Positions 1-6,187 of a DNA stretch of 6,187 bases are shown piece by piece. A model generated the notes under the pieces. The model was given only the letters and a program-made list of their open reading frames with translations. It was not told the origin of the DNA and did no database searches. The stretch's first letter is position 1. The number at the start of each line of letters is the position of its first letter. This stretch comes from an uncultured Roseateles sp. (lineage in GTDB: Bacteria > Pseudomonadota > Gammaproteobacteria > Burkholderiales > Burkholderiaceae), in the NCBI GenBank assembly GCA_946480605.1, contig CAMLKW010000245.1, positions 1-6,187 on the forward strand, given 5' to 3'. A program made the position numbers and the translations under genes.

Positions 1-1174
1 CCATCAGCAGCGTGCTGCTGCCGGCCGTGGCCGCGGCGCCGTGGTTGGCGATCCAGCTGCGCAGCTCGTCGGCGTTCCACAGGCAGGACTCGTAGTCCGT
101 CGGATCCCAGTCGGGCTCGTTCTGCGGCGAGATGGAGTGCAGCGTGACGCCGCGCGCGGCGGCGTAGCGGATGTAGGCGTTCAGGTACTTGGCATAGGCG
201 CCGTACTGGGCCGGGTCCAGCCGGCCGCTCCACAGCGGGTTGCTGCGCTCAGGATGGACGATCTTCATGCTGGCCGGCGGCGACCAGCTCGATGCAAACA
301 CCTTGGCGCCGCGCGCCACGGCCGCGACGGCATTGCCCATCTCGGCCGCCCACGCGCCGGTGTCGGCGGTCTCGGCCGTGGCATTCCAGGCGGCCGGCGC
401 GATGCGCAGGCGCAGGATGTTCAGGCCCAGCGCGTCCGCGCCCTGGGTGCCGAACAGCACGTCGGCGCGGGCGCCGTTCATGGGCGTGTAGTACCAGGCG
501 GCCGAACCGCCGAAGCCGTCGATGGTCTGGCGCTTCGCGTCGAAGTCCACGCGGGCGGTGGCTGGGGCCGGCACCACGCTCAGCAGCGTGCTGACCCAGG
601 CGGCCTCGTAGCGGTCGCCGTTGGTCGGCACGAAGCGGGCACGCAGCACCACGCTGCCGGCGGCGGCCGTGGCGCTGGCCAGCGGCTGGCCGTCGACGCG
701 GGCGTAGGAGCCGGCCTCCACCGTGCCCTGCACGCCGTACAGCGCCCGCGGCTGCGTGGGCAGCTTGCTCGCGTCCAGCGTGCTGCCCTGGGCCAGCGCG
801 GGCGGCGCGTCCCAGCGCAGCTGGGGCACGGCCTTGTCCACGCGCAGCGTGCGCGTGGCGCTGACGGCGGCGTAGCGGGTCGCGTCCTGCGGCGTGAAGC
901 GCACGGTCAGCGTCTGCGCGCCCACCTCGGGCTGGCTGCCGGCAGCGGGTGTGTAGGCGAAGCTGCCGGCCACGCTGGCCGTGGCGTTCAGCTGTGCCGC
1001 GCTGAGGGCCGTGCCCCAGCGGATGGCCGCGGGCTCGGGCCAGGTGAGGGTGGGCGTCTGCAGCGCCGTCGGCGGTGGCGTCGGGGCGGCGGTGTCGCCC
1101 CCGCCGCCGCCACCGCCGCAGCCGGCGATGGCGAGCGACAGGAGCAGGGCGCTCAGGGGCAGTCGGGTTCTCAT
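1..1174 (-). CDS. Secreted GH30 family glycoside hydrolase (probable xylanase) lipoprotein, C-terminus cut by window edge
   Basis: An open frame of 391 codons runs without a stop to the window edge. Residues 1-18 form a lipoprotein signal peptide with lipobox IAGC, so Cys19 would be lipidated. Seven glycines (20-26) and a Thr/Pro-rich stretch follow as a tether. Residue +2 is Gly rather than Asp, which fits outer-membrane sorting. Residues about 41-113 and 115-203 look like two Ig-like modules. From about residue 207 a GH30 catalytic barrel begins: TIDGFGGS (217-224), LGLNILRLRI (249-258), VFASSWSPPASMK (292-304) and SISPQNEPDW (347-356), where Glu353 is the expected acid/base. These motifs most resemble bacterial glucuronoxylanases of the XynC type (GH30 subfamily 8). 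The nucleophile Glu and the loop that sets glucuronic-acid specificity lie outside the window, so substrate and subfamily are inferred, partly from the adjacent xylose genes. ATG at 1174 is supported by an AAGGAG site 6 nt upstream and by the signal peptide. Confidence 0.9.
   Translation of the reverse strand, partial: MRTRLPLSALLLSLAIAGCGGGGGGGDTAAPTPPPTALQTPTLTWPEPAAIRWGTALSAAQLNATASVAGSFAYTPAAGSQPEVGAQTLTVRFTPQDATRYAAVSATRTLRVDKAVPQLRWDAPPALAQGSTLDASKLPTQPRALYGVQGTVEAGSYARVDGQPLASATAAAGSVVLRARFVPTNGDRYEAAWVSTLLSVVPAPATARVDFDAKRQTIDGFGGSAAWYYTPMNGARADVLFGTQGADALGLNILRLRIAPAAWNATAETADTGAWAAEMGNAVAAVARGAKVFASSWSPPASMKIVHPERSNPLWSGRLDPAQYGAYAKYLNAYIRYAAARGVTLHSISPQNEPDWDPTDYESCLWNADELRSWIANHGAAATAGSSTLLM
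566..1054 (-). repeat. Two tandem Ig-like modules within the GH30 lipoprotein
   Basis: Residues about 41-113 and 115-203 of the GH30 protein each begin with a P-x-L-x-W-x-x-P pattern (PTLTWPEP, PQLRWDAP). Each continues through an xGTxLxAxxL-like stretch (GTALSAAQL, GSTLDASKL) and ends with an RFxPxxxxRY segment (RFTPQDATRY, RFVPTNGDRY) before a final strand. Module 1 closely resembles the short Ig-like repeats found in many bacterial surface proteins. Module 2 matches only at its two ends, and its middle has diverged and is longer. Such modules usually act as spacers or carbohydrate/surface-binding units; their role here is inferred. Confidence 0.65.
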
Positions 1175-1180
1175 GCTTGT

Positions 1181-1186
1181 CTCCTT
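1181..1186 (-). promoter_or_regulatory. Shine-Dalgarno site of the GH30 gene
   Basis: On the minus strand AAGGAG stands 6 nt before the ATG at 1174. It is the best ribosome-binding site in the window and fixes the start of the GH30 gene. It begins 5 nt after the GC hairpin at 1192-1208, so the hairpin should leave it accessible. Confidence 0.75.
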
Positions 1187-1191
1187 GGCCT

Positions 1192-1208
1192 GCCGCGTGG
1201 GCCGCGGC
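1192..1208 (-). other. GC-rich intercistronic hairpin between tkt and the GH30 gene
   Basis: The minus strand reads GCCGCG-GCCCA-CGCGGC: a perfect 6-bp GC stem with a 5-nt loop in the 70-nt gap after the tkt stop. No T-run follows, so it does not look like a classical intrinsic terminator. It could be an RNA-stability or processing element, a weak attenuator, or a chance product of high GC content. Confidence 0.4.
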
Positions 1209-1244
1209 TGTTGTTGATTCGTGCCGGCCTCTGTGACGCTGGAC

Positions 1245-3233
1245 TTACTGCAGCACGCCCAAGGCCGCTTCGACGACCGCCTGCACGGTGATGCCGAAGT
1301 GCGCATACAGCGCGGGTGCGGGCGCGGACTCGCCGAAGCTGTCGATGCCGACGACGGCGCCCTCCAGCCCCACGTACTGGCGCCAGCCTGCCGTGACGCC
1401 GGCCTCCACCGCCACGCGCGGCACGCCAGGTGGCAGCACGGCGCGGCGCCAGGCGGCGTCCTGCTGCTCGAACACATGGCAGGACGGCAGCGACACGACG
1501 CGGGCGTTGACGCCTTGTGCGGCCAGCTCCCGCTGCGCCTTGACGGCCAGGTCCAGCTCGGAGCCGGTGGCGATGAGCACCAACTGCAGGGGCCGGGTCT
1601 TGTCCTCGCGCACCAGCACATAGCCGCCGCGCTTGATCGCTTGCAGGGTCTCCATGTCGCGCTCCTGGTGGGGCAGGTTCTGGCGGGACAGCACGAGGCA
1701 GGTGGGCGTGTGGCGGTGGGCCACGGCGGTCTGCCAGGCGACCAGCGTCTCGACCGCATCGCCCGGGCGCCAGACATCGAGGTTGGGAACCAGGCGCAAT
1801 GTGGCGAGCTGCTCCACCGGCTGGTGCGTGGGGCCGTCCTCACCCAGGCCGATGGAGTCGTGCGTGAACACGTAGATGGGGTTGCTGCGCATCAGCGCCG
1901 CCATGCGGATGCCGTTGCGGGCGTACTCCGAGAACATCAGGAAGGTGCCGGCGAAGGGCCGGAAGCCGCCGTGCAGTGCGATGCCGGTCTGGACGGCCAC
2001 CATCGCGAACTCGCGCACGCCGTAGTGCAGGTAGTTGCCGCCGGCCGCTGCCTTCTCGACGGAGCGGCAACCGGTCCATTGCGTCAGGTTGGAAGGCGCC
2101 AGGTCGGCGGAGCCGCCCAGCAGCTCGGGCAGCAGCGGCGCCAGCGCGTTGATGCTGTTCTGCGAGGCCTTGCGCGACGCGAGGGTCTCGGCCTTGGCGA
2201 CGGTGGTGGTGAGCTGGGCTTCGCAGCGCGTGGTGAAGTCGGCCGGCAGTTCGCCGCGCAGGCGACGCATGAACTCGGCCGCGCGCGGGTGGGCGGACAG
2301 CCGGGCCTCCCACTCGCGCTGAGCTGCCGCGCCGCGCTCTCGGGCGTCCAGCGGCGCGCGGGCCTCATCGGGCACGACGAAGGGCGCATGCGTCCAGTTC
2401 AGCGCCTCGCGCACGGCCGCCACTTCGGCGGCGCCCAGCGGTGCGCCATGCACGTCGTGGCCGCCGGCCTTGTTGGGCGAACCCCGGCCGATGACGGTCT
2501 TGGCGCAGATCAGCGTGGGCTTGCCGACGTCGTCGCTCGCCTGGGCCAGTGCGCGGTCGATGGCCGCGAAGTCATGGCCGTCCACGTCGCGGATGACGCG
2601 CCAGCCATAGGCCTCGAAGCGGGCCGGCGTGTCGTCGCCGAACCAGCCCTTCACGTCGCCGTCGATGGAGATGCCGTTGTCGTCGTAGATGACGACGAGC
2701 TTGCCCAGACCCCAGGTGCCGGCCAGCGAGCAGGCCTCGTGCGAGATGCCTTCCATCAGGCAGCCGTCGCCGCAGAACACGAAGGTGCGGTGGTCGACGA
2801 CGCGGTGGTCGGGCGTGTTGAACTCGGCGGCCAGCAGCTGCTCGGCCAGCGCCATGCCCACCGCGTTGGCCAGGCCCTGGCCCAGCGGGCCGGTGGTGGT
2901 CTCGACGCCGGGCGTCAGGCCCACCTCGGGGTGGCCGGGCGTCTTGCTGTGCAGCTGGCGGAAGGCCTTGAGTTCTTCGATGGGCAGGTCGTAGCCGCTG
3001 AGGTGCAGCAGGCCGTACAGCAGCATGGAGCCGTGGCCGTTGGACAGCACGAAGCGGTCGCGGCCGGGCCAGGTCGGGTCGGCCGGGTTGTGGCGCAGGT
3101 GGCGGCTCCACAGCACGGCGGCGAGGTCGGCCATGCCCATGGGCATGCCGGGGTGGCCGGAGTTGGCCTGCTGCACGGCATCGACCGCCAGCATGCGCAG
3201 CGCGTTGGCGGCGAGGGTCAGATCGTGTTGCAT
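1245..3233 (-). CDS. tkt: Transketolase
   Basis: This 662-residue protein has the usual length of bacterial transketolases. It is a cytoplasmic thiamine-diphosphate enzyme that moves two-carbon units, using xylulose 5-phosphate as donor with ribose 5-phosphate or erythrose 4-phosphate as acceptor. Visible landmarks are SGHPGMPMG (His27), SNGHGSML (His67), TPGHPE (His101), and the cofactor motif GDGCLMEG (155-162) running to Asn186 of YDDNG, which binds the Mg-diphosphate. Others are HDVHGAPLG (His262), catalytic Glu408 in [23 protein letters not shown] and [12 protein letters not shown] (His470). The C-terminal domain carries [11 protein letters not shown]. All three domains are complete and no key residue is missing. 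ATG at 3233 lies one nt after the tal TGA (TGACATG) with AAGG 5 nt upstream, so the two genes are probably translationally coupled. Its place after xylAB and tal suggests a pathway-dedicated copy; whether a second housekeeping tkt exists cannot be seen here. Confidence 0.97.
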   Translation of the reverse strand: MQHDLTLAANALRMLAVDAVQQANSGHPGMPMGMADLAAVLWSRHLRHNPADPTWPGRDRFVLSNGHGSMLLYGLLHLSGYDLPIEELKAFRQLHSKTPGHPEVGLTPGVETTTGPLGQGLANAVGMALAEQLLAAEFNTPDHRVVDHRTFVFCGDGCLMEGISHEACSLAGTWGLGKLVVIYDDNGISIDGDVKGWFGDDTPARFEAYGWRVIRDVDGHDFAAIDRALAQASDDVGKPTLICAKTVIGRGSPNKAGGHDVHGAPLGAAEVAAVREALNWTHAPFVVPDEARAPLDARERGAAAQREWEARLSAHPRAAEFMRRLRGELPADFTTRCEAQLTTTVAKAETLASRKASQNSINALAPLLPELLGGSADLAPSNLTQWTGCRSVEKAAAGGNYLHYGVREFAMVAVQTGIALHGGFRPFAGTFLMFSEYARNGIRMAALMRSNPIYVFTHDSIGLGEDGPTHQPVEQLATLRLVPNLDVWRPGDAVETLVAWQTAVAHRHTPTCLVLSRQNLPHQERDMETLQAIKRGGYVLVREDKTRPLQLVLIATGSELDLAVKAQRELAAQGVNARVVSLPSCHVFEQQDAAWRRAVLPPGVPRVAVEAGVTAGWRQYVGLEGAVVGIDSFGESAPAPALYAHFGITVQAVVEAALGVLQ

Positions 3234-3234
3234 G

Positions 3235-4182
3235 TCAGCCTTGCAGGGAGCGGATCAGCTGCTCCAGGGTTTCGGTGTCGGCGATGAACTGCTTGATGCC
3301 TTCGTTCAGCTTCTCGTGGGCCATCGCGTCGGCGGCCAGGGCGGCGTTGAACTCGGATTCGGTCATCGGCGCAGGTACGGCGTCGATTCGGCCTTCGGAT
3401 ACCAGGCGGCGCTCGACGGGCGTCGTCGCGCCAGCCAGTTCGGCCAGCAGGTTGGGGCTGATGGTCATCAGGTCGCAGCCGGCCAGCGCAATGATCTGGC
3501 CGCTGTTGCGAAAGCTCGCGGCCATCACCTCGGTTTGGATGCCGTGGCGCTTGTAGTGCCTGTAGATCTCGACGACGGAGCGCACGCCGGGGTCATTGGG
3601 GCCGGCCATCGCGGCCTCGTCCCAGCTGGTGCCGGCGGTCTTCTTGAACCAGTCGTAGATGCGGCCGACGAAGGGCGAGATCAGCTGCACGCCGGCATCG
3701 GCGCAGGCCCTGGCCTGGGCCAGGCAGAACAGCAGCGTCAGGTTGGTGCGTATGCCTTGCTGCTCCAGTTCGCGGGCGGCCTGGATGCCTTCCCACGTGG
3801 ACGCCAGCTTGATCAGCACGCGCTCGCGCGGCACGTTGGCGGCGGCGTAGAGCTGGATGAGGCGGCGGGCCGTGGTGACCGAAGCCGCGGTGTCGTGCGA
3901 CAGGCGCGGGTCGATCTCGGTGGACACGCGGCCCGGCACGAGCTTCAGGATCTCGACGCCAAAGGCCACCAGCAGGTGCTCGGCCACGGCGGTGACGCTG
4001 GCGCCCGGGTGGGCGGCCACGGCCTGCTCCAGCAGTGCGCGGTAGCGGGGCTGCTGCACGGCCTTGAGCACGAGGGAGGGGTTGGTCGTCGCGTCCTGCG
4101 GCGTGAAGGCGCTGAGCTGGTCGAAGTCGCCCGTGTCGGCGACGACGGTGGTGTGTTGGCGGAGTTGGTCGAGGCTGTTCAT
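3235..4182 (-). CDS. tal: Transaldolase
   Basis: This 315-residue protein matches the TalB-type transaldolases, which transfer a dihydroxyacetone unit from sedoheptulose 7-phosphate to glyceraldehyde 3-phosphate, giving fructose 6-phosphate and erythrose 4-phosphate. The first residues ([14 protein letters not shown], with Asp16) fit the family N-terminus, followed by [11 protein letters not shown] (31-41), [14 protein letters not shown] with Glu89, the Schiff-base Lys125 in [12 protein letters not shown], Asn147 in TNLTLLF, and Ser169, Phe171 and Arg174 in [11 protein letters not shown]. Phe171 corresponds to E. coli TalB Phe178, where Tyr gives fructose 6-phosphate aldolase activity, so true transaldolase activity is expected. 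The gene is in the same frame as xylB, and no ATG, GTG or TTG lies in frame between the xylB TAA and ATG 4182, so the start is forced. No clear Shine-Dalgarno site precedes it. It ends one nt before tkt. Confidence 0.97.
   Translation of the reverse strand: MNSLDQLRQHTTVVADTGDFDQLSAFTPQDATTNPSLVLKAVQQPRYRALLEQAVAAHPGASVTAVAEHLLVAFGVEILKLVPGRVSTEIDPRLSHDTAASVTTARRLIQLYAAANVPRERVLIKLASTWEGIQAARELEQQGIRTNLTLLFCLAQARACADAGVQLISPFVGRIYDWFKKTAGTSWDEAAMAGPNDPGVRSVVEIYRHYKRHGIQTEVMAASFRNSGQIIALAGCDLMTISPNLLAELAGATTPVERRLVSEGRIDAVPAPMTESEFNAALAADAMAHEKLNEGIKQFIADTETLEQLIRSLQG
3239..3242 (-). promoter_or_regulatory. Shine-Dalgarno site of tkt, inside the end of tal
   Basis: AAGG lies within the last sense codons of tal, 5 nt before the tkt ATG. 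With the TGACATG junction it lets a ribosome finishing tal start tkt at once, which would keep the two enzymes at similar levels. Confidence 0.55.
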
Positions 4183-4203
4183 GTTTCGGGCAAAGCGCGG
4201 CCC

Positions 4204-4221
4204 TGCCTCCCGGCGGAGGCA
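4204..4221 (-). other. Intercistronic hairpin between xylB and tal
   Basis: The minus strand reads TGCCTCC-GCCG-GGAGGCA: a perfect 7-bp stem with a 4-nt loop, roughly in the middle of the 63-nt xylB-tal gap. No T-run follows, so a normal intrinsic terminator is unlikely. Its downstream arm contains GGAGG, a Shine-Dalgarno-like sequence, but that is over 20 nt from the tal ATG and buried in the stem. Possible roles are mRNA 3'-end protection of xylAB, processing, or attenuation of tal-tkt. Confidence 0.45.
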
Positions 4222-4245
4222 TGACCTGCAGTGGTGAAGAACGGG

Positions 4246-5712
4246 TTAGGCGAACTCGCTGCGCAGCGCCTGGTAGAGGCGCTGGAAGCGTTCGAAGCGG
4301 GGCTGCAGTGCGGCAGCCAAAGCGGGATCGGGTTCGGCGACGCGGGCGATGTCGGGCGTGCGGCAGACCTGGTCCACCGTGCCGCCGGTAGCCAGCCAGG
4401 CCAGGCGCGCGGCGCCCAAGGCACCGCCTGCTTCCGCGCCCACGCCGTTGACCAGGCGCACGTTCAGCAGCGACGCGAGCAGCTTCGCCCACCATTCGCT
4501 GCGCGCACCGCCGCCGACCAGCCAGAGTTGTTCAGCGCTGCCGCCGCCGGCCTGCAGCGCCTGCCAGCCGTCCAGCAGCGCAAAGCCAACGCCTTCCAGC
4601 ACGGCATAGCCCATCTCGGCGGCACCGTGTTCATGCGTGAGGCCAAAGAACACGCCCTTGGCGTTGGCGTTGTTGTGCGGCGTGCGTTCGCCGCTGAGGT
4701 AGGGCAGGAAGATCGGCGCCTGGTCGCGCTGCGTCGGCGTGAGCGCAGCGGCCTTGGCGATGAGGTCGGCCTCGCCGCCGGGCATGCCCAGCATCAGCGT
4801 GGCCCAGCGCAGCGCGCTGGCGGCGCTGAGGATGACGCTCATCTGGTGCCAGGTGTTCGGCAGCGCATGGCAGAAGGCATGCACCGCGCGGGTCGGGTTG
4901 GGGCTGAACGCCTCGTTGCACAGGAAGATGACGCCCGACGTGCCCAGCGACAGGAAGCCGTCGCCGGGCTTGACGACGCCCATGCCGACGGCGCTGGCGG
5001 CGTTGTCGCCACCGCCGCCGGCGATGGGAATGCCGGCGGGTACGCCCCAGCGCTGGGCCAGCTCGGGCTTCAGCGTGGCGCTGGCTGCGCTGCCCTCGAC
5101 GAGGCGGGGCATGTGGGATTCGTTGAGGCCGGTCAGTTCCAGCGCGACGGGGGACCAGCAGCGCTGGGCCACATCCAGCCACAGCGTGCCGGCGGCGTCG
5201 CTCATCTCGCTGAAGAACTCGCCGCTCAGCTCGAAGCGCAGCCAGTCCTTGGGCAGCAGCACCTTCGCCACCTTGGCGAAGAGCTCGGGTTCGTGCTGGC
5301 GCATCCACACCAGCTTGGGCGCCGTGAAGCCCGGCATCGCGAGGTTGCCGGTGATGGCCGGCAGCTCGGGGCAGGCGGCCATCATCTGCTCGCACTGCGG
5401 GCCGCTGCGGCCGTCGTTCCACAAGATGGCCGGGCGCAACACCTGGTTGGCTGCGTCCAGCGTCACGGCGCCGTGCATCTGGCCGGACAGGCCGATGCCA
5501 CGCACCTGCGCGAGCGCCGCGCCGTGCTGGGCCTTCAGCGTGGCCATGCCCTGGTCGAGAGCTGCCCACCACGCGGCGGGGTCTTGCTCACTCCACAACG
5601 GCTGCGGCCGCTGCACGGTGAGCGCCACGCCGGTGGTGGCAACGATGGTGTGCTGCTCGTCGAGCAGCAGCAGCTTGATCTCGGAAGTGCCGAGGTCGAT
5701 TCCCAGGAACAT
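4246..5712 (-). CDS. xylB: Xylulokinase
   Basis: This 488-residue cytoplasmic FGGY-family kinase phosphorylates D-xylulose with ATP to xylulose 5-phosphate, the second step of the isomerase route. The N-terminal domain starts with the nucleotide/phosphate motif GIDLGTSEIK (Asp6). GLSGQMHG (74-81) contains the Met79-His80 pair that contacts xylulose, and WNDGR (98-102) follows. GGGGDNAAS (232-240) holds the expected catalytic base Asp236. The C-terminal ATP domain shows LSLGTSG (254-260), YLSGERTPHNN (338-348), an FGGY signature region around 357-377 (GLTHEH to VLEGVGF) and the adenosine-binding LVGGGARSEWW (398-408). Length is close to E. coli XylB and all key residues are present, which separates it from glycerol or ribulose kinases. 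ATG at 5712 opens directly into the conserved MFLGIDLG start. It lies 16 nt after the xylA stop, so the two are surely co-transcribed. Confidence 0.97.
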   Translation of the reverse strand: MFLGIDLGTSEIKLLLLDEQHTIVATTGVALTVQRPQPLWSEQDPAAWWAALDQGMATLKAQHGAALAQVRGIGLSGQMHGAVTLDAANQVLRPAILWNDGRSGPQCEQMMAACPELPAITGNLAMPGFTAPKLVWMRQHEPELFAKVAKVLLPKDWLRFELSGEFFSEMSDAAGTLWLDVAQRCWSPVALELTGLNESHMPRLVEGSAASATLKPELAQRWGVPAGIPIAGGGGDNAASAVGMGVVKPGDGFLSLGTSGVIFLCNEAFSPNPTRAVHAFCHALPNTWHQMSVILSAASALRWATLMLGMPGGEADLIAKAAALTPTQRDQAPIFLPYLSGERTPHNNANAKGVFFGLTHEHGAAEMGYAVLEGVGFALLDGWQALQAGGGSAEQLWLVGGGARSEWWAKLLASLLNVRLVNGVGAEAGGALGAARLAWLATGGTVDQVCRTPDIARVAEPDPALAAALQPRFERFQRLYQALRSEFA

Positions 5713-5722
5713 GGCCTAGCGG

Positions 5723-5726
5723 CTCC
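5723..5726 (-). promoter_or_regulatory. Probable Shine-Dalgarno site of xylB
   Basis: GGAG lies in the 16-nt xylA-xylB gap, 10 nt before the ATG at 5712. The spacing is slightly long but usable, and it is the only purine-rich match in the gap. Confidence 0.45.
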
Positions 5727-5728
5727 GG

Positions 5729-6187
5729 TCAGACGAAGTTGTTGACGATGTTTTCCAGGCGCTCTTGGCGGCCGGAACGGGGCTGCGGCGAGATTCCCTG
5801 GGCGTGCACCAGCGAAGCCAAGTCATCGAGGCTCGCGCCGCCGGTGATCTTCTTGCCCAGGTCACCGTTCCAGCCGGCGTAGCGCTCGCTGACGGCCTTC
5901 TCCAGCTGGCCGCTCTCGTACAGCGCGGCCGCGGCCAGGAAGGCGCGGGCCATCGTGTCCATGCCGCCGATGTGGCCTTCCAGCTGGTCGATGGGGTCGA
6001 TGGACTGGCGGCGCACCTTGGCGTCGAAGTTGGTACCGCCGGTGGTGTAGCCGCCGTGGCGGATCATCTCCAGCATGGCGGGCACCAGCTGCACGTGGTT
6101 GTTGGGGAACTGGTCGGTGTCCCAGCCCAGCTGTTCGTCGCCGCGGTTGGCGTCCAGCGAGCCGAAGATGCCCAGGGCGCAGGCGGT
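5729..6187 (-). CDS. xylA: Xylose isomerase, C-terminal part (N-terminus outside window)
   Basis: The frame is open from the window edge to a TGA at 5731-5729 and gives the last 152 residues of a protein usually about 440 long. Xylose isomerase converts D-xylose to D-xylulose in the cytoplasm with two divalent metal ions. The fragment carries four metal-ligand aspartates in family spacing: Asp12 of the fragment in FGSLDANRGD, Asp23 and Asp25 in GWDTDQF, and Asp55 in TNFDAKVRRQS. The intervals of 11, 2 and 30 residues equal those of E. coli XylA. Then come GHIGGMDTMARAF, ERYAGWNGDLG and the tail SGRQERLENIVN, typical of the long (class II) XylA form. The tail ends at NNFV, a few residues shorter than E. 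coli. As first gene visible, its upstream promoter and any XylR regulator lie beyond the window. Confidence 0.97.
   Translation of the reverse strand, partial: TACALGIFGSLDANRGDEQLGWDTDQFPNNHVQLVPAMLEMIRHGGYTTGGTNFDAKVRRQSIDPIDQLEGHIGGMDTMARAFLAAAALYESGQLEKAVSERYAGWNGDLGKKITGGASLDDLASLVHAQGISPQPRSGRQERLENIVNNFV

Noticed and set aside
1097..1120. Gly-codon run after the lipobox as a phase-variable repeat
   Set aside because: The repeat is interrupted (GGC, GGT and GGG mixed) and its longest homopolymer is five G. It looks like an ordinary lipoprotein tether rather than a slippage switch.
1175..1244. Possible promoter or terminator in the gap between tkt and the GH30 gene
   Set aside because: I see no convincing -35/-10 pair on the minus strand. 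The hairpin lacks a T-run, so neither element can be called.
41..1291. 416-codon open frame on the plus strand opposite the GH30 gene
   Set aside because: The product is Gly/Arg/Ala-rich without motifs. The minus strand carries a clear lipoprotein signal, a Shine-Dalgarno site and GH30 motifs.
1221..3287. 688-codon open frame on the plus strand opposite tkt
   Set aside because: Its product is low-complexity (rich in Gly, Ala, Arg, His, Val, Gln) with no family motif, and the minus frame encodes a complete transketolase. Long antisense frames are expected in GC-rich genes.
3025..4224. 399-codon open frame on the plus strand opposite tal and the end of tkt
   Set aside because: It overlaps two complete enzyme genes, has no start context and shows no domain.
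4183..4245. XylR or catabolite-repression operator in the xylB-tal gap
   Set aside because: The only palindrome of note is the GC hairpin, and it resembles no operator I can name. The likely regulatory region lies upstream of xylA, outside the window.
4231..5745. 504-codon open frame on the plus strand opposite xylB
   Set aside because: It has biased composition and no recognisable domain, and it covers xylB almost exactly, so it is a codon-bias shadow.

Overview
The window is a GC-rich piece of bacterial chromosome in which every gene I can support lies on the minus strand, so transcription runs from high to low coordinates. The reading order is xylA (5' end cut by the window edge), xylB, tal, tkt and then a secreted glycoside hydrolase family 30 (GH30) enzyme (3' end cut by the window edge). 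The strong G/C bias at third codon positions, the protein similarities and the Gly-rich lipoprotein leader suggest a betaproteobacterium of the order Burkholderiales (Roseateles/Mitsuaria/Rhizobacter-like). That placement is an inference from general resemblance, not a search result.

Layout: 6187-5729 is the C-terminal 152 residues of xylose isomerase. After 16 nt comes xylulokinase (5712-4246). A 63-nt gap with a perfect 7-bp hairpin separates it from transaldolase (4182-3235). One nucleotide later transketolase starts (3233-1245). A 70-nt gap with a 6-bp GC hairpin and a good Shine-Dalgarno site leads to a lipoprotein (1174 to the window edge) with two Ig-like modules and the first half of a GH30 catalytic domain. 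There is no gene-free stretch above 300 bases, and I see no RNA gene, mobile element, CRISPR array, attachment site or convincing promoter or terminator.

How the genes fit together: the GH30 lipoprotein would cut xylan or a related polymer outside the cell. Xylose isomerase and xylulokinase would turn released xylose into xylulose 5-phosphate. Transketolase and transaldolase would rearrange xylulose 5-phosphate into fructose 6-phosphate and glyceraldehyde 3-phosphate. The cluster therefore joins polymer attack to the non-oxidative pentose phosphate branch in one probable transcription unit. The parts are known families. What deserves a second look is their combination, the domain layout of the GH30 protein, and the two intercistronic hairpins that split the unit into xylAB / tal-tkt / GH30. 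I found no evidence of a wholly new kind of system here.
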